Part shown: positions 52,797-64,000 of the stretch, piece by piece
How the letters are laid out: every line of letters begins with the position of its first letter
How positions within the stretch are numbered: the stretch's first letter is position 1
Origin: Telmatactis stephensoni
Lineage: Eukaryota; Cnidaria; Anthozoa; Actiniaria; Isophelliidae
Assembly (NCBI GenBank): GCA_029948255.1
Contig: JALIZF010001800.1
Location: 496,001 to 560,000, forward strand
DNA: 64,000 nucleotides
Direction: 5' to 3'
Notes under the pieces: generated by a model
The model's database searches: none
Seen by the model: the letters and a program-made list of their open reading frames with translations, nothing else
What the model was told of the DNA's origin: nothing
Program-made: the position numbers and the translations under genes

Positions 52797-53829
52797 TATT
52801 TACTTGGACGGAGGGAAAAAGTATGTTTTGTGGTCCCGAAACCACTGACGTTTCCCGAGGCGAAGCCAAACCAATAGAACTTAGTAAACTGTAGTTTTTG
52901 GGGTGCGTGATTGCGGAAAAAGTAAGTACAGTAATATATTTCTTTTATAGAACGACGAACGGTGTGCTTGATTTGCATAATTTGCATAAAGTTTCGAATT
53001 TCGGCAATCGCGTACCCTAGTGAGGAAGTACCATAGTTTAACAATTTGCGAGTGACATATTTGCATATTCGACTCCTCACCATAACTCGTGGATATGCAA
53101 TCCACGAGTTAAAAACGGCACCGCTTAATTTTGAGAGGCGAGTTTAATTTTGCAAAAATTGCTTTTTATCGCACCAAATATTAGAAAAATGTTCCAAATT
53201 GAGTTTTGTAGCGTTTTTAATCCTACCTTGAAAGAAAGGGTTTGTAAAGTCGCGATTTTGTCTCAGTCGAATATCAAATGAGACTACAAGTTATCAAGGT
53301 AAGCAATTTTTATTCATAAAAGCACCAATTTACGTGCTACTGAAAATTAACGATAAATAATGACGTTAAAATAACTCGTTCGTTAATGTAACATAGACCA
53401 CTTTCATAATTCAGTTTTTTTCCATTAGAGAAAATGAGGGCCTTGTGCAAGAAATTATCAATGCTATGTGAGAAATTACTTCAAGACAAATATTTTCAGA
53501 AAATTTTATCATTTTTGGTTCAATATCAAAAAAGTTATGCACTGTCAAAAATAGAGAGTTTTGTATGTAATTTTGACCAAAAGCCTTGGTAGCCTCGTTT
53601 TGGTGCATTTTCAGAATTTTAAATCCCCATATCTTGTCAAGGATTTAATGTTTTGTTTTGAAAATTGCACAAATTATCAAAATCAACAATCTTAATAATT
53701 TCAAGTTGATACAGTTCCAGATATAGTAATTTTTCACTATTTATGCTAATTAGCAGCGGCCATTATGAAAGTCGTTTATAACACCTCAGATAAAGAGCTT
53801 GGGCTGCCTGTGTATGTACACGTACATCC
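52797..53829. other. Gene-free stretch with a dispersed repeat
   Basis: 53098-53262 is the partner of 9318-9478. The rest, including the 53411-53608 frame, is not recognised. Confidence 0.6.
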
Positions 53830-54182
53830 AGGATTTCTTTGCAAACATTTTACTAGAAAATTCTTAGTTTCAAAAACTATATCTTTGACAGTTTAACTGA
53901 CAATCTTCACGAAACTTTTATTTTTACTACTGTCAACGTGACAAATTTAATAGTGAACTTTATTTTCGATACTTAAAATATTTTACAATGCAACGAGCTC
54001 GAGCGTGATAAGGGTCATCAATCACATAAGTTATGAATAAAGATAAGTTGTATACATCGGTTATTCTTCACTAATAACTTAATCAAATTTAGCAGGTTAC
54101 ACCAATTTTTCGCTATTTTGCGCCACTGTCTTAGATTTACCATTTTGTTTTATATCAGTTTTAAATCACCATTATCCAAGAT

Positions 54183-55120
54183 ATGTCCGGATACAAAAAC
54201 AACATTCAAGCAAGTCAGCAAGAATCTTATCGTCATCCTGCGTTGTATTCGACCATTGATGGCATTATTCATTCTCCTGAAGTTACTAAAGAATTCCTGG
54301 GTGAAATCAAAGATCTTCCAGTCCAAGAAGGTGATCTCTTCGTGGATACGTATCCCAAAGCGGGGACAACATGGGTGTCTGAGATTGTATGGCAAATTTA
54401 CAACGATGGCGCAGTGGACATGACGTTTATAGGGGAACGAGTGCCCTATCTAGAAATGGAAAAATTCATTCACAGCAGAATTAAGAACCAAAATTTAAAT
54501 CTTAGGGAATACTATTTGAAGAGACCGTTTCCTCGTTTCTGCAAGGTTCATCTACCATACCATTTAGCACCGATGGGAGATGGCATCACTAAGCCTAAGT
54601 ACATCTACGTGGTACGAAACCCAAAGATACCGCTGTGTCATACTATTGGCATTATAAAGGAATGAAGATCTTCGAATTTAACCAATCTTGGGATGAGTTT
54701 TTTGAGATGTTTATTAAAGCTGATGTTTGCTACGGAAGTTGGTTTGATCACGTGCTTGGATGGTGGGCTCATCGTGATGATCGCAACATTTTGTTTCTAA
54801 AGTACGAGAATATGAAGAAGAACCTGCCTGGTGCTGTCCAACAGATCGCCAAGTTTCTTGGGAAAGATTTACCCCAAGACAAGATTGAACGCATTGCTGA
54901 GCAAACGACCTTTAAGGCCATGTCTGACGACAAAGGACGATTTTTTGATGGCAATGAGACGCTGGAAAAGCACATTCGCGCACCCGGAATAGTCAAGTTT
55001 ATCCGCAAGGGAGAAGTTGGGGATTGGCAAAACTACTTCAACGAGGAACAAAACAAGAAATTTGACGCATTGTACGAGAGCAAAATGGCCGGTAGTGGAC
55101 TAGAACTAGAATTTGAATGA
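54183..55120 (+). pseudogene. Third sulfotransferase copy, frameshifted by one base
   Basis: Begins ATGTCCGGATAC and follows copies 1 and 2 to VVRNPK, then leaves frame because CCCC is CCC at 54620-54622. The correct frame resumes at once (VSYYWHYKG) and runs to the normal stop, with KYENMKKNLPG, RKGEVGDWQNYF and the same C-terminus. With the base present it would be about 312 residues and look functional. All other key parts (TYPKAGTTW, KVHLPYHL) are unharmed and there is no second lesion, so the change is either very recent or a homopolymer sequencing error. Confidence 0.9.
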
Positions 55121-55471
55121 ATTTAGTACTGTGTATCAAGTTACAAGTTTTTGTTGTTATATTGTAAGAATGTAAGGTAGTAGTTTGTTATGATTATTAT
55201 TATCACCATTACAGAATTCATATCCTGAAGATTATTGTAAAGTATGCACATTGATTTAAGGCAATTCCGTAGTTTTACATTGCGCACGCTCTACTGCGCA
55301 CGATTCTACTGTGCGCAAGCTCGCGCACACCAGAGTTAATAACTCTGCGCACATGGAGAAATCTCAAGTTTTCAAGATGGCCGCCAATTAGATGAAAAAA
55401 AAACACCATTTAAAAATCTAAAATGCTCAAAATTACAATAATTAACTCTGAAAACATCAAAAGAATACTAG

Positions 55472-56321
55472 AAGAATACCACATTACCCTCCATTGAACT
55501 TCAAGTGAAAGTGCTTCGCAAGAATACCCACACAGACAAGTATGTGGCGTTCAGTTCGCATCACCCTGCTCAGCACAAAAGAGCTGTAGTAAATACTTGT
55601 TGAACCGCGCTAACGTCATTCCTTCTAATGAAGAGCTAAAATTGGAAGAAAAATCACGTGTGTGTGAGAGTCTTGAAATCAACGGATACCTCAAAGACTT
55701 TATTGAAAATACCGTCCAGCGCGAAACCGCGGGAGAAACGCAGAAACCTGACCCGGTTGGCTTTGCAGTTATACCCTATGTACAGGGTGGTTCAGACAGG
55801 ATCAAACGATCGCTGCATGTCACGTTTCAATAATGCTAAAACAGCCTTCAAGCCCGCATAACACAATCGGAGCTTTGTTCAAGAAACCTAAAGATCGCCC
55901 AACAGAGGATATGTGTGAGGATTGCGAATTCACCTACATTGGCCAAAGCAAACGATGTTGGACCTCAAGATCGTCGAAACACAATCCTGCTCGTGAAGGA
56001 AACAAGACATCGGCTGTTTATCAACATGCCCATTCAGCCAGACACAGCTTTTGTTTGAACAAATCGAGCATTCTTGAAAAGAACGAACATAATTATCACA
56101 GACGGATATTTTTGGAATCGCTTCATTCAACCGTGGACAAGAACGCGACTAACGAAAGAGTGGACTTCCCAAGGGCTTGCATGCCATTGTTAAGACCCTT
56201 GGGACACATCAAGTAATTTTGCAGTTGGAATATTATTTATTTCCTGACGAAGGCCAACAGGAGAGGCCGAAAATTTGGAACCTTTTACAAATTTTTAGGT
56301 CAGTTTTACCTTTTATTTCTT
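55472..56321 (+). mobile_element. 5'-truncated Penelope-like element (GIY-YIG endonuclease end)
   Basis: An 850-bp insert between two copies of AAAAGAATACTAG (55459-55471 and 56322-56334); blocks 1 and 2 have this 13-mer once. Coding remnants: AVIPYVQGGSDRIKRSL (about 55770), AFKPHNTIGALFKKPKD after a frameshift (about 55850), then TYIGQSK (from about 55932), HAHSARH and FLESLH-type residues (to 56216). The order is that of the end of the Penelope reverse transcriptase and its GIY-YIG nuclease. The frame break means it is inactive. Confidence 0.85.
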
Positions 56322-56334
56322 AAAAGAATACTAG

Positions 56335-58200
56335 CTTGATATTTAGTTTTTGATTTTTATCGTGTAATATATTGTATGAGGACTCTCTTGAAAAGCACTT
56401 TGAGGTGATAGGGACTTCCTCTCAAAATATATCGATCATTATTTTTATTATTGTTTTTATTACATCACAGGATAATTCTCTTTGCAAATATCTCCTGGAA
56501 TTACAGCTGTCAAGCTTTTTCCTAAAACCTCAGACATCTTAAACAACTAAATCCAAAGAAATATTCTTGGGTTGCGTGTGACGTCATGGTAGCCATCTTG
56601 GATGAACTTCAACAAAAGATTTCTCATTAGCGTCTCTTAGCTTGTTTGTTCATCAAACATGGCTACCGGTTCTTTGTCTTTTGATTCCCAAAGGAATGGA
56701 TGAAACCCAGCAATACCTGCACATTTCAGTTTTCCTTGTGTGGCTGCGATCACATCGGAAAATCATATCAGTTCTCCTTACTCATCCCTAACTACCATAC
56801 TATGTTAGAGTGAGCTCATCACAATATGGTACTTCGATACCACCGCAATCAATATCTAACATTACATTTTAACGATTTTTTTTTGTATGTGTCTACGATC
56901 TCATCAGAAGACTATGCCAGTACACCCAACCCACTCAATTTGCGCGCTACGGTTTTTTTTTTTTTTTCAATTTTTTTTCGTTTTTGTGTATGTGTGTTTA
57001 TTTTGTGTCAATGTTTTTTTAAATTAAATTTCGTAATTTTTACAAACATTACATTATTATGTATATAAGTATATTATATGGTCTTATATATTTTTACAAG
57101 TAATGTGATATATATATATATATTTTACAAAGTCTTTTTTTTTCATCACACACGTAAACAACATTAACAACAATCAACAACAACAATTCGGACAATACAC
57201 ACATAATACACACAACTGCGCTTTTGCCAGGTTTTTCGCTATATCTGAGACAATTCTTAAACATCAAATTGGGAATTTTTCCATTTTCTCTTGCTTTGTA
57301 CAAGCACATTTTGTACATTAATAAGATCTTACCTGGCTGGTTACTGGGAACCACTTTTGGGCTTAAAAATCCTCCCACTAGCCTTGCGGCTAGTGTGATA
57401 TCTCACTCGATAATAATAATAATAATTATTATTATAACGGTTTATTTCCAGCTTTTCTACATAGTAGCTAACATCTGGAAATAAAACTAAAAACAATCTA
57501 AATTGTAATGACCCAATAAAATTTAGCCGTAAAAAAGTTAATCCTATTAAATCCTTTTCTCTAGCAACGAATTGTCATTTTGAAAGAACCAATAATTAAC
57601 AGCAAATGATAACATGGCGAGTATGCGCGAGCCGCTGGACGGAAGTGGCCTCAGTTACGGTTTTAACCAGGCTTAGGGCTACCTCTCTCATAAAGAGAGT
57701 CGTGTATATAGTCTCCCCAAAGTTTTTCAGAGCATTACATTCGAGTTCAGAAGTACGAACAGCTAGAAATTATCCTTTTAAAATTATCCAATTTGTCCAA
57801 GAGAATAGAAGTGGGAGACATGCGCAGATGTTATCACTTGCTGCTATAACAATTGTCAAGGCTTTATGAGTGTTATTTTGTGGATTTGTATCGAAAATAG
57901 AGCTGCGGCTGGGTCTTGTGCGGTAAACCAAAATAGTCCTTAAAGACCTTAAATATGGTGTTCAATACTTGAGTTAATTTTTCACCTTCGAAAACATTGG
58001 AAATTTATTATTAATTTTTCTTTTTACAACATTTGACTAAAATCTTGCAATCTGATTGGCCGAGAGCCATTGTTAATAAGAGTACTGACAATAGCTGACG
58101 CCAACATGTCACGCTCGTCCTTACAGAAAAACGTTTGGGACAGTTTTTCAAACAGATTTGGACGGAAAAGATCTAAGATAATGTTGTAAAAAACAAATTG
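56335..58200. other. Gene-free stretch
   Basis: Simple repeats: T-run near 56955, (TA)n near 57110, (TAA)n at 57410. An 87-residue plus frame (57606-57869) is preceded by a G/C-rich part with ATGGCG but matches nothing I know. I do not call it. Confidence 0.45.
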
Positions 58201-58369
58201 AAGATAGTTTACCATTGTCAGTACTCTTATTAATCATGGATGACGTCAAAAAATGTCCAAAACTTAGCAGTGAAACCACTCGCTGCGCTCGTGGTTCCAC
58301 TTTAGTTTTGAACATTTTTTGACGTCATCCATGATTAATAAGAGTACTGACAATGGAAAACTATCTTTA
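58201..58369. repeat. Hairpin-forming inverted repeat
   Basis: Arms of about 65 bp (ATAGTTTACCATTGTCAGTA, ATCATGGATGACGTCAAAAA) around a loop GTGAAACCACTCGCTGCGCT. A third partial arm lies at 58071-58095. Confidence 0.9.
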
Positions 58370-58529
58370 ATTTGTTAACTTAACTATAACAGGAAGAAAT
58401 TAACTATTACTTAAAATTTGAAAGCCAAAATAGTACGTTGACCAGAAAGGCCACTTGAGACCCTTTTTGAACCTTTTTATGATATTTTGATGACGACAGC
58501 GTTATTTAAATCAGCCACGTTCAATTAGT

Positions 58530-58710
58530 AAATAAACCCCTTCTGGCGGCTGGTATATCGAAGGATAATGTCCGAGGATTAGGGATGGTCCGAAAAATGA
58601 ACATTTGCCCTCGAAGCTTCGCTTCTCGGCCAAATGTTCATTTTTCGGACCATCTCTAATCCTCGGACATTATCCTTCGATATACCAGTGAGCCAGAAGG
58701 GGTTTATTTA
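58530..58710. repeat. Second hairpin-forming inverted repeat
   Basis: Arms of about 80 bp (AATAAACCCCTTCTGG, TATATCGAAGGATAATGTCC, GGTCCGAAAAATGAACATTT) pair across a loop CTCGAAGCTTCGCTTCTCGG. A smaller inverted repeat (GCGGACTG..CAGTCCGC) follows at 58940-58994. Confidence 0.9.
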
Positions 58711-59252
58711 TTTTATATCCCTCCGAAAAATTTTCTTGCTTCATCTTTGAAAGAAAATCAAACTTTGGGCAAAACCCATTCAAGTGCTTTTTAAACAGTT
58801 GTGATTGGCTCTTACACATTTTATCTGTCTCATCTGTTCATTTGTGTTTTCGGGGCAATTTTCCTTTGAAATGTTATTCCTCCGGCCTTAATTTAAAGGA
58901 AAAATCCCTATATTTTTGTCCTCTCATTTCTATTTTCGCTGAGCGGACTGATATCACCTCGGACGGGGGATATCGCAGGATAACAGTCCGCTGAAAATGT
59001 ACCACGTGACCTGTTTTAGCCAATAGGTGCACGTAAAAATTTATCGGTGGGATATAACTATAGATAACAGGTTGTTGTTAGAAGTATAAACATCCGGAAG
59101 CATGAACGGAGCATTGGTTAATTTACATAATTGAAAGCCATAACAATGACTACAGAATGCAGGTCGTATGCGTTTGACGATATTGGACTCAGATTTTACA
59201 AAACGCATAACAAGACCACTATTCGTGTTATTACTGATATTTGGTCGTTGAG

Positions 59253-62200
59253 ATGGACTCTCATGGTGCTGAAGTTAAAGTGGTACTAGTAGGACAGGCA
59301 GGCAGCGGAAAAACCAGCCTTTTTGAAAGATGTGTTAATTACAGGTTTGACGGCAAGTATAAACTTGTAAGTTGAACTTTTTAGCTTGATTATATAATGG
59401 TACCTGTATAATCAATTTTTATAACAATTAGGAAACAGAACTGACCCATTTGATCAGTGCATCAATACTTAAGGTGGCCCGTATCTATTGATTTGTTTGT
59501 CGGGCATGAATTTCAATCGCGTCTTTTTACATCAAACTCTTGTCCGATTTTTAAGAAATTTGCAGCCATTTGTCTACAAGCCTTGAAATTTGTACCGATA
59601 ATGATTTTTCTGCGAATTAGATCAAATAATTCGAGATATCAGACGATTTTTAAAAGTAGCTTCATGAGAAAAATTGGTCATAAATCCAAAAATCTAAGGT
59701 GAATTTCTTTCCTATTTCCTTAATCAAGTAGAAAGTCATAGAGGACTACATACAACATGTATCGCACCAATTTAATCCTTAGAAGTTGCGATACAAATTT
59801 GCGCTGCCTGTTAGGACGCAAAATTATGTAGTCAAAACTACCGCCAAAATCTCAACAAAATTTCAAAAACAGCGAAAACCATATCTGCTATAAGAAAGAC
59901 AAATACCTATTGTAACTTGTGAACAAAGTATGGAGACATGAGAAGCTAAACGTCAATGTTATCCTCAAGCAAACTTGGGGAGTATTTTTTTTGACCACGA
60001 GGTGAACGTTGCGAATTTGTATTACTTCGACTTCTACAACTTCTGTCGAATTGTTTCCTGAATTTTTTTAGGTATGGGATAGAAAAAGATGTTAACATAC
60101 CTGCTGCCAAGTGCCGTTGTCTTTGCTGCACTAGGTATAATTCAGCAAGCTTCAAAAGTTAGGAACTACATCGAGTCGACGTTTGAGCTGCCAAGGTAAA
60201 ACCCCCATGGTTTGTTAATTTATTCAAAACAACACCTTATAGGAAAAAAACGAAATAGGAAAAAAATAAACATTAGATTTTTGGATTTATGACCAATTTT
60301 TCTCATAAAGCTACTTTTAAAAATCGTCTGATGTCTCAAATTATTTGATCTAATTCGCAGAAAAATAATTACCGGTACAAATTTCAAGGCTTGTAGACAA
60401 ATGGCTGCAAATTTCTCAGAAATCGGACAAGGATTTGATGTAAAAAGACGCGATTAAAATTTATGTCTGACAAACAAATCAATAGGTACGGGCCACCTTA
60501 ATGTGTTAATTAGGTTTTTATTTGGGGAGCGTAATAACAGAAGCAGCTTGATTCTCGATTTCTTCCAGTCTTACACTGATACTCTTACTTGTCTCAGTCT
60601 TTTCCCATTTCAATCCATTTATATAACTATTGGGAATTACGACTTTCTTTGTTTAAAATATATTTTAAAACAAGAAGCTTTCACAATATTTCCATACCGA
60701 CCGGACAGCTGCATGACTCCTACTGTGACATTACCGCGGTTTTCCACTTCCTTGTTTACAATCGTGACTTCAGCTTGCAGATAAGTTCAGATACAGTCAA
60801 CTCTCTTGTGAGCGACGATCCTAAGTGCAAAAACGTGCCTTGTGGAGGTTAATCATGCTTAGATATTCTGAAATAATGTCTGTTTTATTATCAAGAGTAA
60901 GCCCGGCTCATGTCATTTATGCTTATCAAAGCTAATAGAATCGCTTCAATAACCAGAGACACTGAACCAAAAGAATATGTTCATTTTCTGGCCCAACAAA
61001 TGGTCGTAGTTGCTTGAGAAATTTCATTAGTGGTCGCTTACAACAGAGCTTTTTCACAGTAAATGACTGTTAAACAAAACGGTGATGTACCAAGCGGCCG
61101 CTTTTATAAGTACACTGAGTGGTTGCTAAGAGAGAGTTCACGGCTGTACTCAACAAAATTGTCTTCTATGAGATTAAATGCTAGCTGTTTAAATGTTATA
61201 AAATGTCTTTTTTTTCTCTCTCTCTCTCTTAGACTATTATTGGTGCAGCATTTGATAGAAAGACTGTTGCTGTAGAAAACGAAACTGTACATCTTGCAAT
61301 ATGGGTAGGATATCTAGATCGTATTTAGTAGTAGTGTAAGTGAGAACGAAAAGCGGGAGGCGAAAAAGTAAGTGACTGGGTTATGATCTAATGCCCGGAT
61401 GAAACGCAAGTATTTTTCCCTGAGAGACAGGGGTGAAAAACGTATTGCGCATGCTCGAAATTTGGCGGGAATTCATAGGCGCGTCCGACGTGTATTATGC
61501 GCATTTCTGGTGTATTGTTTGACCAGGAAAAGAGAACAAGTAAAGCAATGTTTTAGGAAAAAATAAGCACTAGCTTTTCACAGATGGCCTTGACTATCAA
61601 GATGGTTTCATTCAAAACTTCCGAGTATGCGCAATGCGTTTTTCACAAGTGTACCCTGACAGGTATTAGAGAGCTAATATATGTTGTTAGAGCCTCTTGT
61701 TGCTTACAATTTGTCTATAATGCATTTTCAGACGGTCTGAATGCATTCAATATGAGGCAGCATGGCCGAGTGGTCAGAGCGTTGGTCTCGCAATCTGGCG
61801 GTCCCAGGTTCGATTTCCGCTCTGGCCACTAGCTGAGACTGAATTTGTACCGATTTCGATTAGTTCAAATTCAGTTTCTCGGTCATGCTTGAAATATAGT
61901 CAACTGGTTTGCCTTCTTGCCAGTCGGGATTCTTAATCCATTTATGTTTGATTGATATGATTTAGTTAGAATTTGTAAATTGAGCTGAAAAGCCCTGTTG
62001 GGGAGTCCAAGAGAGCATAAATAAGAGAGGGAAACTTGTTAATGGGGCGCGCGCCGTGATGATTCCCATCTGTGCTATTTTTAGTAACCGGATGCAGTTT
62101 AATTTTTGTCTTACCCTACTCCCGTGCGTCGAAAAATTGAACGAGTGGAATTTCGCGATTTGAGCTTCATAAAATCACACAATCGACACCAAATTTATTC

Positions 62201-63436
62201 TAGATTCCACGAAAAAGCCATCTGATGTCCAATTAATAATTTACATCAAAACATTATAAAAACAAACGAGTTTTTCTCATCTAAATGAGCAAAATGTTTT
62301 GAATTAACCTAAGCGCACGCTCGATGACGTGTAGCGCGTGCATTTCCGCTAAAATTTCTTTCAAAAACACAAGAAAATCCTCGGCGTTTTTGCCTTGTTT
62401 CTCTTAAAAACCGTTCCTTTGTAATCAGAAAGTACACACTTTTGATGGTAGATAATATGAACAACAGGAATTTTAAGATAACTTTGATTTTAACGCTGTT
62501 TTTGAAAACTCAAATCTGCACTAAACGGTTTTTCTGGTTCCGAAGTGTCAAATTATGACGCACGGGAGTAGGGTAAGACGAAAATTAAACTGCATCCGGT
62601 TACTAAAAATAGCACAGATGGGAATCATTACGGCGCGCGCCCCATTAACAAGTTTCCCTCTCTTATTTATGCTCTCTTGGGGAGTCTCAATCATGTGTGT
62701 AATTTTCAACAAATCTAAGGACAAAACTAAGTGACCTTGCGGTACCATTTTCAGAGTCTTTTTTACGAAATCTACTCTATTGGTAATTACTGCTTTTACC
62801 GTAACAGGATACAGCAAGTGAAGAACGTTTTCTCGCCATAACCAACGTATATTACCGTGGAGCCAGGGCAGCAATAGTGTGTTACGGTAATAAAACAATC
62901 AAATGCTGTATTTGAATAAAGACGTCGTGAGTCACTCGAATTACCTGTTTGTTTAATTTGGTGAAACTTTATTGCGTTGCACTGAAGGGTATTAATACTC
63001 AAAGGTCCACGGTACATTGGTGTGTTGACAAATGGTTCCCGATCCTTGTATTTATAGATTTTTCTTAATTCATATATCCCCTAGTACAACATATCAACAC
63101 TAACATTTCTATGATATGAAAGGATGGTTCCGCAATGAATGAATCAGCGTATACCTGCATTCAGTGCTAATATGTGATTTCACTTCTATATCACTCTATT
63201 TTTACAATATTTCTGGTACGACCAACGACTTCATCGAACTCACGACCCACGACCATTAGTTAACCAGTTGTTTCGCGGAGTCTCACAATGATAATACTAT
63301 AAGAAAGAAATAGATAAAAAATAAATAAATAAATTATACATTTAAATAAATTGACCTTATTTCCCAAGATCTCACAGATAAGTCAAGTTTTGACAAAGCC
63401 GACTTTTGGGTGAATGAAGTAATGAGATGTGAACCT
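59253..63436 (+). CDS. Rab24-like small GTPase, first four coding exons (3' end beyond window)
   Basis: Exons 59253-59366, 61233-61304, 62808-62886 and 63369-63436, all with GT-AG ends and matching phases (0, 0, 1, 0), give 111 residues. Exon 1: MDSHGAEVKVVLVGQAGSGK continuing TSLFERCVNYRF, with P-loop GQAGSGKT. Exon 2: TIIGAAFDRKTVAVENETVH to LAIW, the switch I part. Exon 3: DTASEERFLAITNVYYRGAR to AAIVCY, the switch II part. Exon 4: DLTDKSSFDKADFWVNEVMR. TIGAAF and YYRGA.AAIVCYDLTD..SF..A.FWV are hallmarks of Rab24. In switch II the usual DTAG-Q/S-E reads DTAS-E-E, so two key positions differ. Rab24 proteins act in vesicle and autophagy traffic. Every intron examined except the third holds mobile elements. 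The nucleotide-specificity motifs and C-terminal cysteines would lie past the window. Confidence 0.88.
59473..60497. mobile_element. 1025-bp element flanked by TTAA, ends GGTGGCCCGTA
   Basis: TTAA at 59469-59472 and 60498-60501. The arms, about 240-270 bp (ATTGATTTGTTTGTCGGGCA, TGATTTTTCTGCGAATTAGA), are inverted. Complete copy of the family truncated at 11245. It lies in intron 1 of the Rab24-like gene. Confidence 0.9.
61754..62007 (+). mobile_element. tRNA-derived SINE
   Basis: A head with A box TGGCCGAGTGG (61763-61773) and B box GGTTCGATTTC (61808-61818), but no acceptor stem that would fold, followed by an unrelated body (CAAATTCAGTTTCTCGGTCA, AGAATTTGTAAATTGAGC). The body is interrupted at GGGAGTC by the element at 62008 and resumes at 62680. 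Located in intron 2 of the Rab24-like gene. Confidence 0.75.
62008..62679. mobile_element. 672-bp inverted-repeat element with CAAGAGAGC ends and 7-bp target duplication
   Basis: Ends CAAGAGAGCATAAATAAGAG and its complement; arms about 110 bp. GGGAGTC flanks it at 62001-62007 and 62680-62686. It shares CTATTTTTAGTAA in the arms with the CAAGAGACC elements at 21088 and 40573, so the families are related. No transposase. Confidence 0.9.
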
Positions 63437-63504
63437 GTAAGTACTGAATACATCACTAACATTTTTACGATGAACTATATACACACAAACCTTTTCCGGC
63501 CCTC

Positions 63505-63850
63505 TACAAGGGCGGATCCAGGAATTCTGAACGGGGGGGGGGGGGGCAAAAGGTTACAATATTACATTTGGAAAAACACCAAGGTCATGGAAATATCATG
63601 GAACTTTAGATTTTCGCCAAGAATGTTGTAGCATAAGGATACATAGAAATTAGGAAGTATTAGGACGTTTGGAAATTTTATGATGAGTATTTGTTGGTGT
63701 ATAACACTGAACAAAAGGCATCAAAAAGACATGGAAATATCACGGAATTTTGTTTCGTTGTTCTGTCTTGAACACTGTTAAGTAATTTTGCTGCAAAAGT
63801 GGAGGTGGCTAGCTACCCAATTCACTCCCCCTGAATCCACTTCTACTCTA
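63505..63850. mobile_element. Possible non-autonomous DNA element after exon 4
   Basis: GGGCGGATCCAGGAATTCTG with a G run at one end and CCCCCTGAATCCACTTCTAC at the other are loosely inverted, as in hAT-type ends with GGCGGATCCAGGA. No clear target duplication. Confidence 0.35.
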
Positions 63851-63960
63851 GTTGTAGTTGCTGCTGTTGTTGCTGTAAGTTGTTATTATTATTGTTGTTC
63901 GTGCTGTTGTTAGTTGTTGGTCTTGTCGTTGTTGCTGCTGCTGCTGCTGCTGCTGTTCCC
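63850..63960. repeat. (GTT/GCT)n-rich simple repeat
   Basis: Mixed GTTGCT, TTATTA and (GCT)7 triplets up to about 63955. Confidence 0.85.
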
Positions 63961-64000
63961 TGTTGTCCGCATTGCTCGTGTTTTGTTGAAATAACTGGGA

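Larger units (their letters stand above)
53830..56334. repeat. Segmental duplication block 3
   Basis: Upstream part matches 18610-18870 and 19021-19117; gene and 3' flank match blocks 1 and 2 to about 55471. A Penelope-type insertion follows, after which only the duplicated target and a few bases match, so the 71-bp array and the rest are missing here. Confidence 0.85.

Noticed and set aside
57606..57869. 87-residue plus-strand frame, and an ATGGCGAGTATGCGCGAG start in another frame
   Set aside because: No family resemblance, no convincing donor site, and the length is within chance for this window.
61754..61830. A tRNA gene with A and B boxes
   Set aside because: The ends do not pair as an acceptor stem and the T arm does not fold; an unrelated body follows. 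It reads as a SINE head.

Overview
The window looks like nuclear DNA from a cnidarian, most likely an anthozoan such as a reef-building coral. Genes are split by introns, with GT-AG junctions whose phases I could match by hand. Most of the remaining DNA is repeats: short inverted-repeat elements, fold-back elements, decayed retrotransposons, a 71-bp tandem repeat and simple repeats. The protein families also fit: a secreted PAN-domain protein with a pentraxin/LamG tail, a large beta-helix receptor-like membrane protein, cytosolic sulfotransferases and a Rab24-like GTPase. The organism assignment is inference from protein style; no database search was possible.

Layout. 1-1.2 kb: last two exons of a minus-strand secreted PAN-domain gene. 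5.4-9.0 kb: block 1 of a segmental duplication, holding an intact intronless sulfotransferase, CCGGCAGTC-type repeats and a 71-bp tandem array. 9.3-18.6 kb: repeats only, including a double fold-back element and an 86-bp perfect palindrome. 18.6-23.3 kb: block 2 of the duplication with a second intact sulfotransferase. 23.3-34 kb: a mosaic of nested elements, including a minus-strand retrotransposon with a restriction-like endonuclease lying between (TAA)n tracts. 34.1-39.8 kb: a two-exon gene for a 1257-residue membrane protein. 40.5-43.5 kb: inverted-repeat elements. 43.9-46.6 kb: a minus-strand PAN/pentraxin gene with a second, damaged copy of its pentraxin exons. 46.7-53.8 kb: repeats, including the 71-bp array in reverse orientation and a reverse-transcriptase relic. 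53.8-56.3 kb: block 3 of the duplication, with a frameshifted sulfotransferase and a Penelope-type insertion in its 3' flank. 59.25 kb to the end: the first four coding exons of a Rab24-like GTPase, continuing past the window.

The genes do not form a pathway. The clearest story is evolutionary. One intronless sulfotransferase was copied three times with its flanks, and comparing the copies gives filled and empty sites that date insertions of individual mobile elements and show their target-site duplications. No CRISPR array, operon or prokaryotic system is present, and I found no convincing rRNA or functional tRNA gene.
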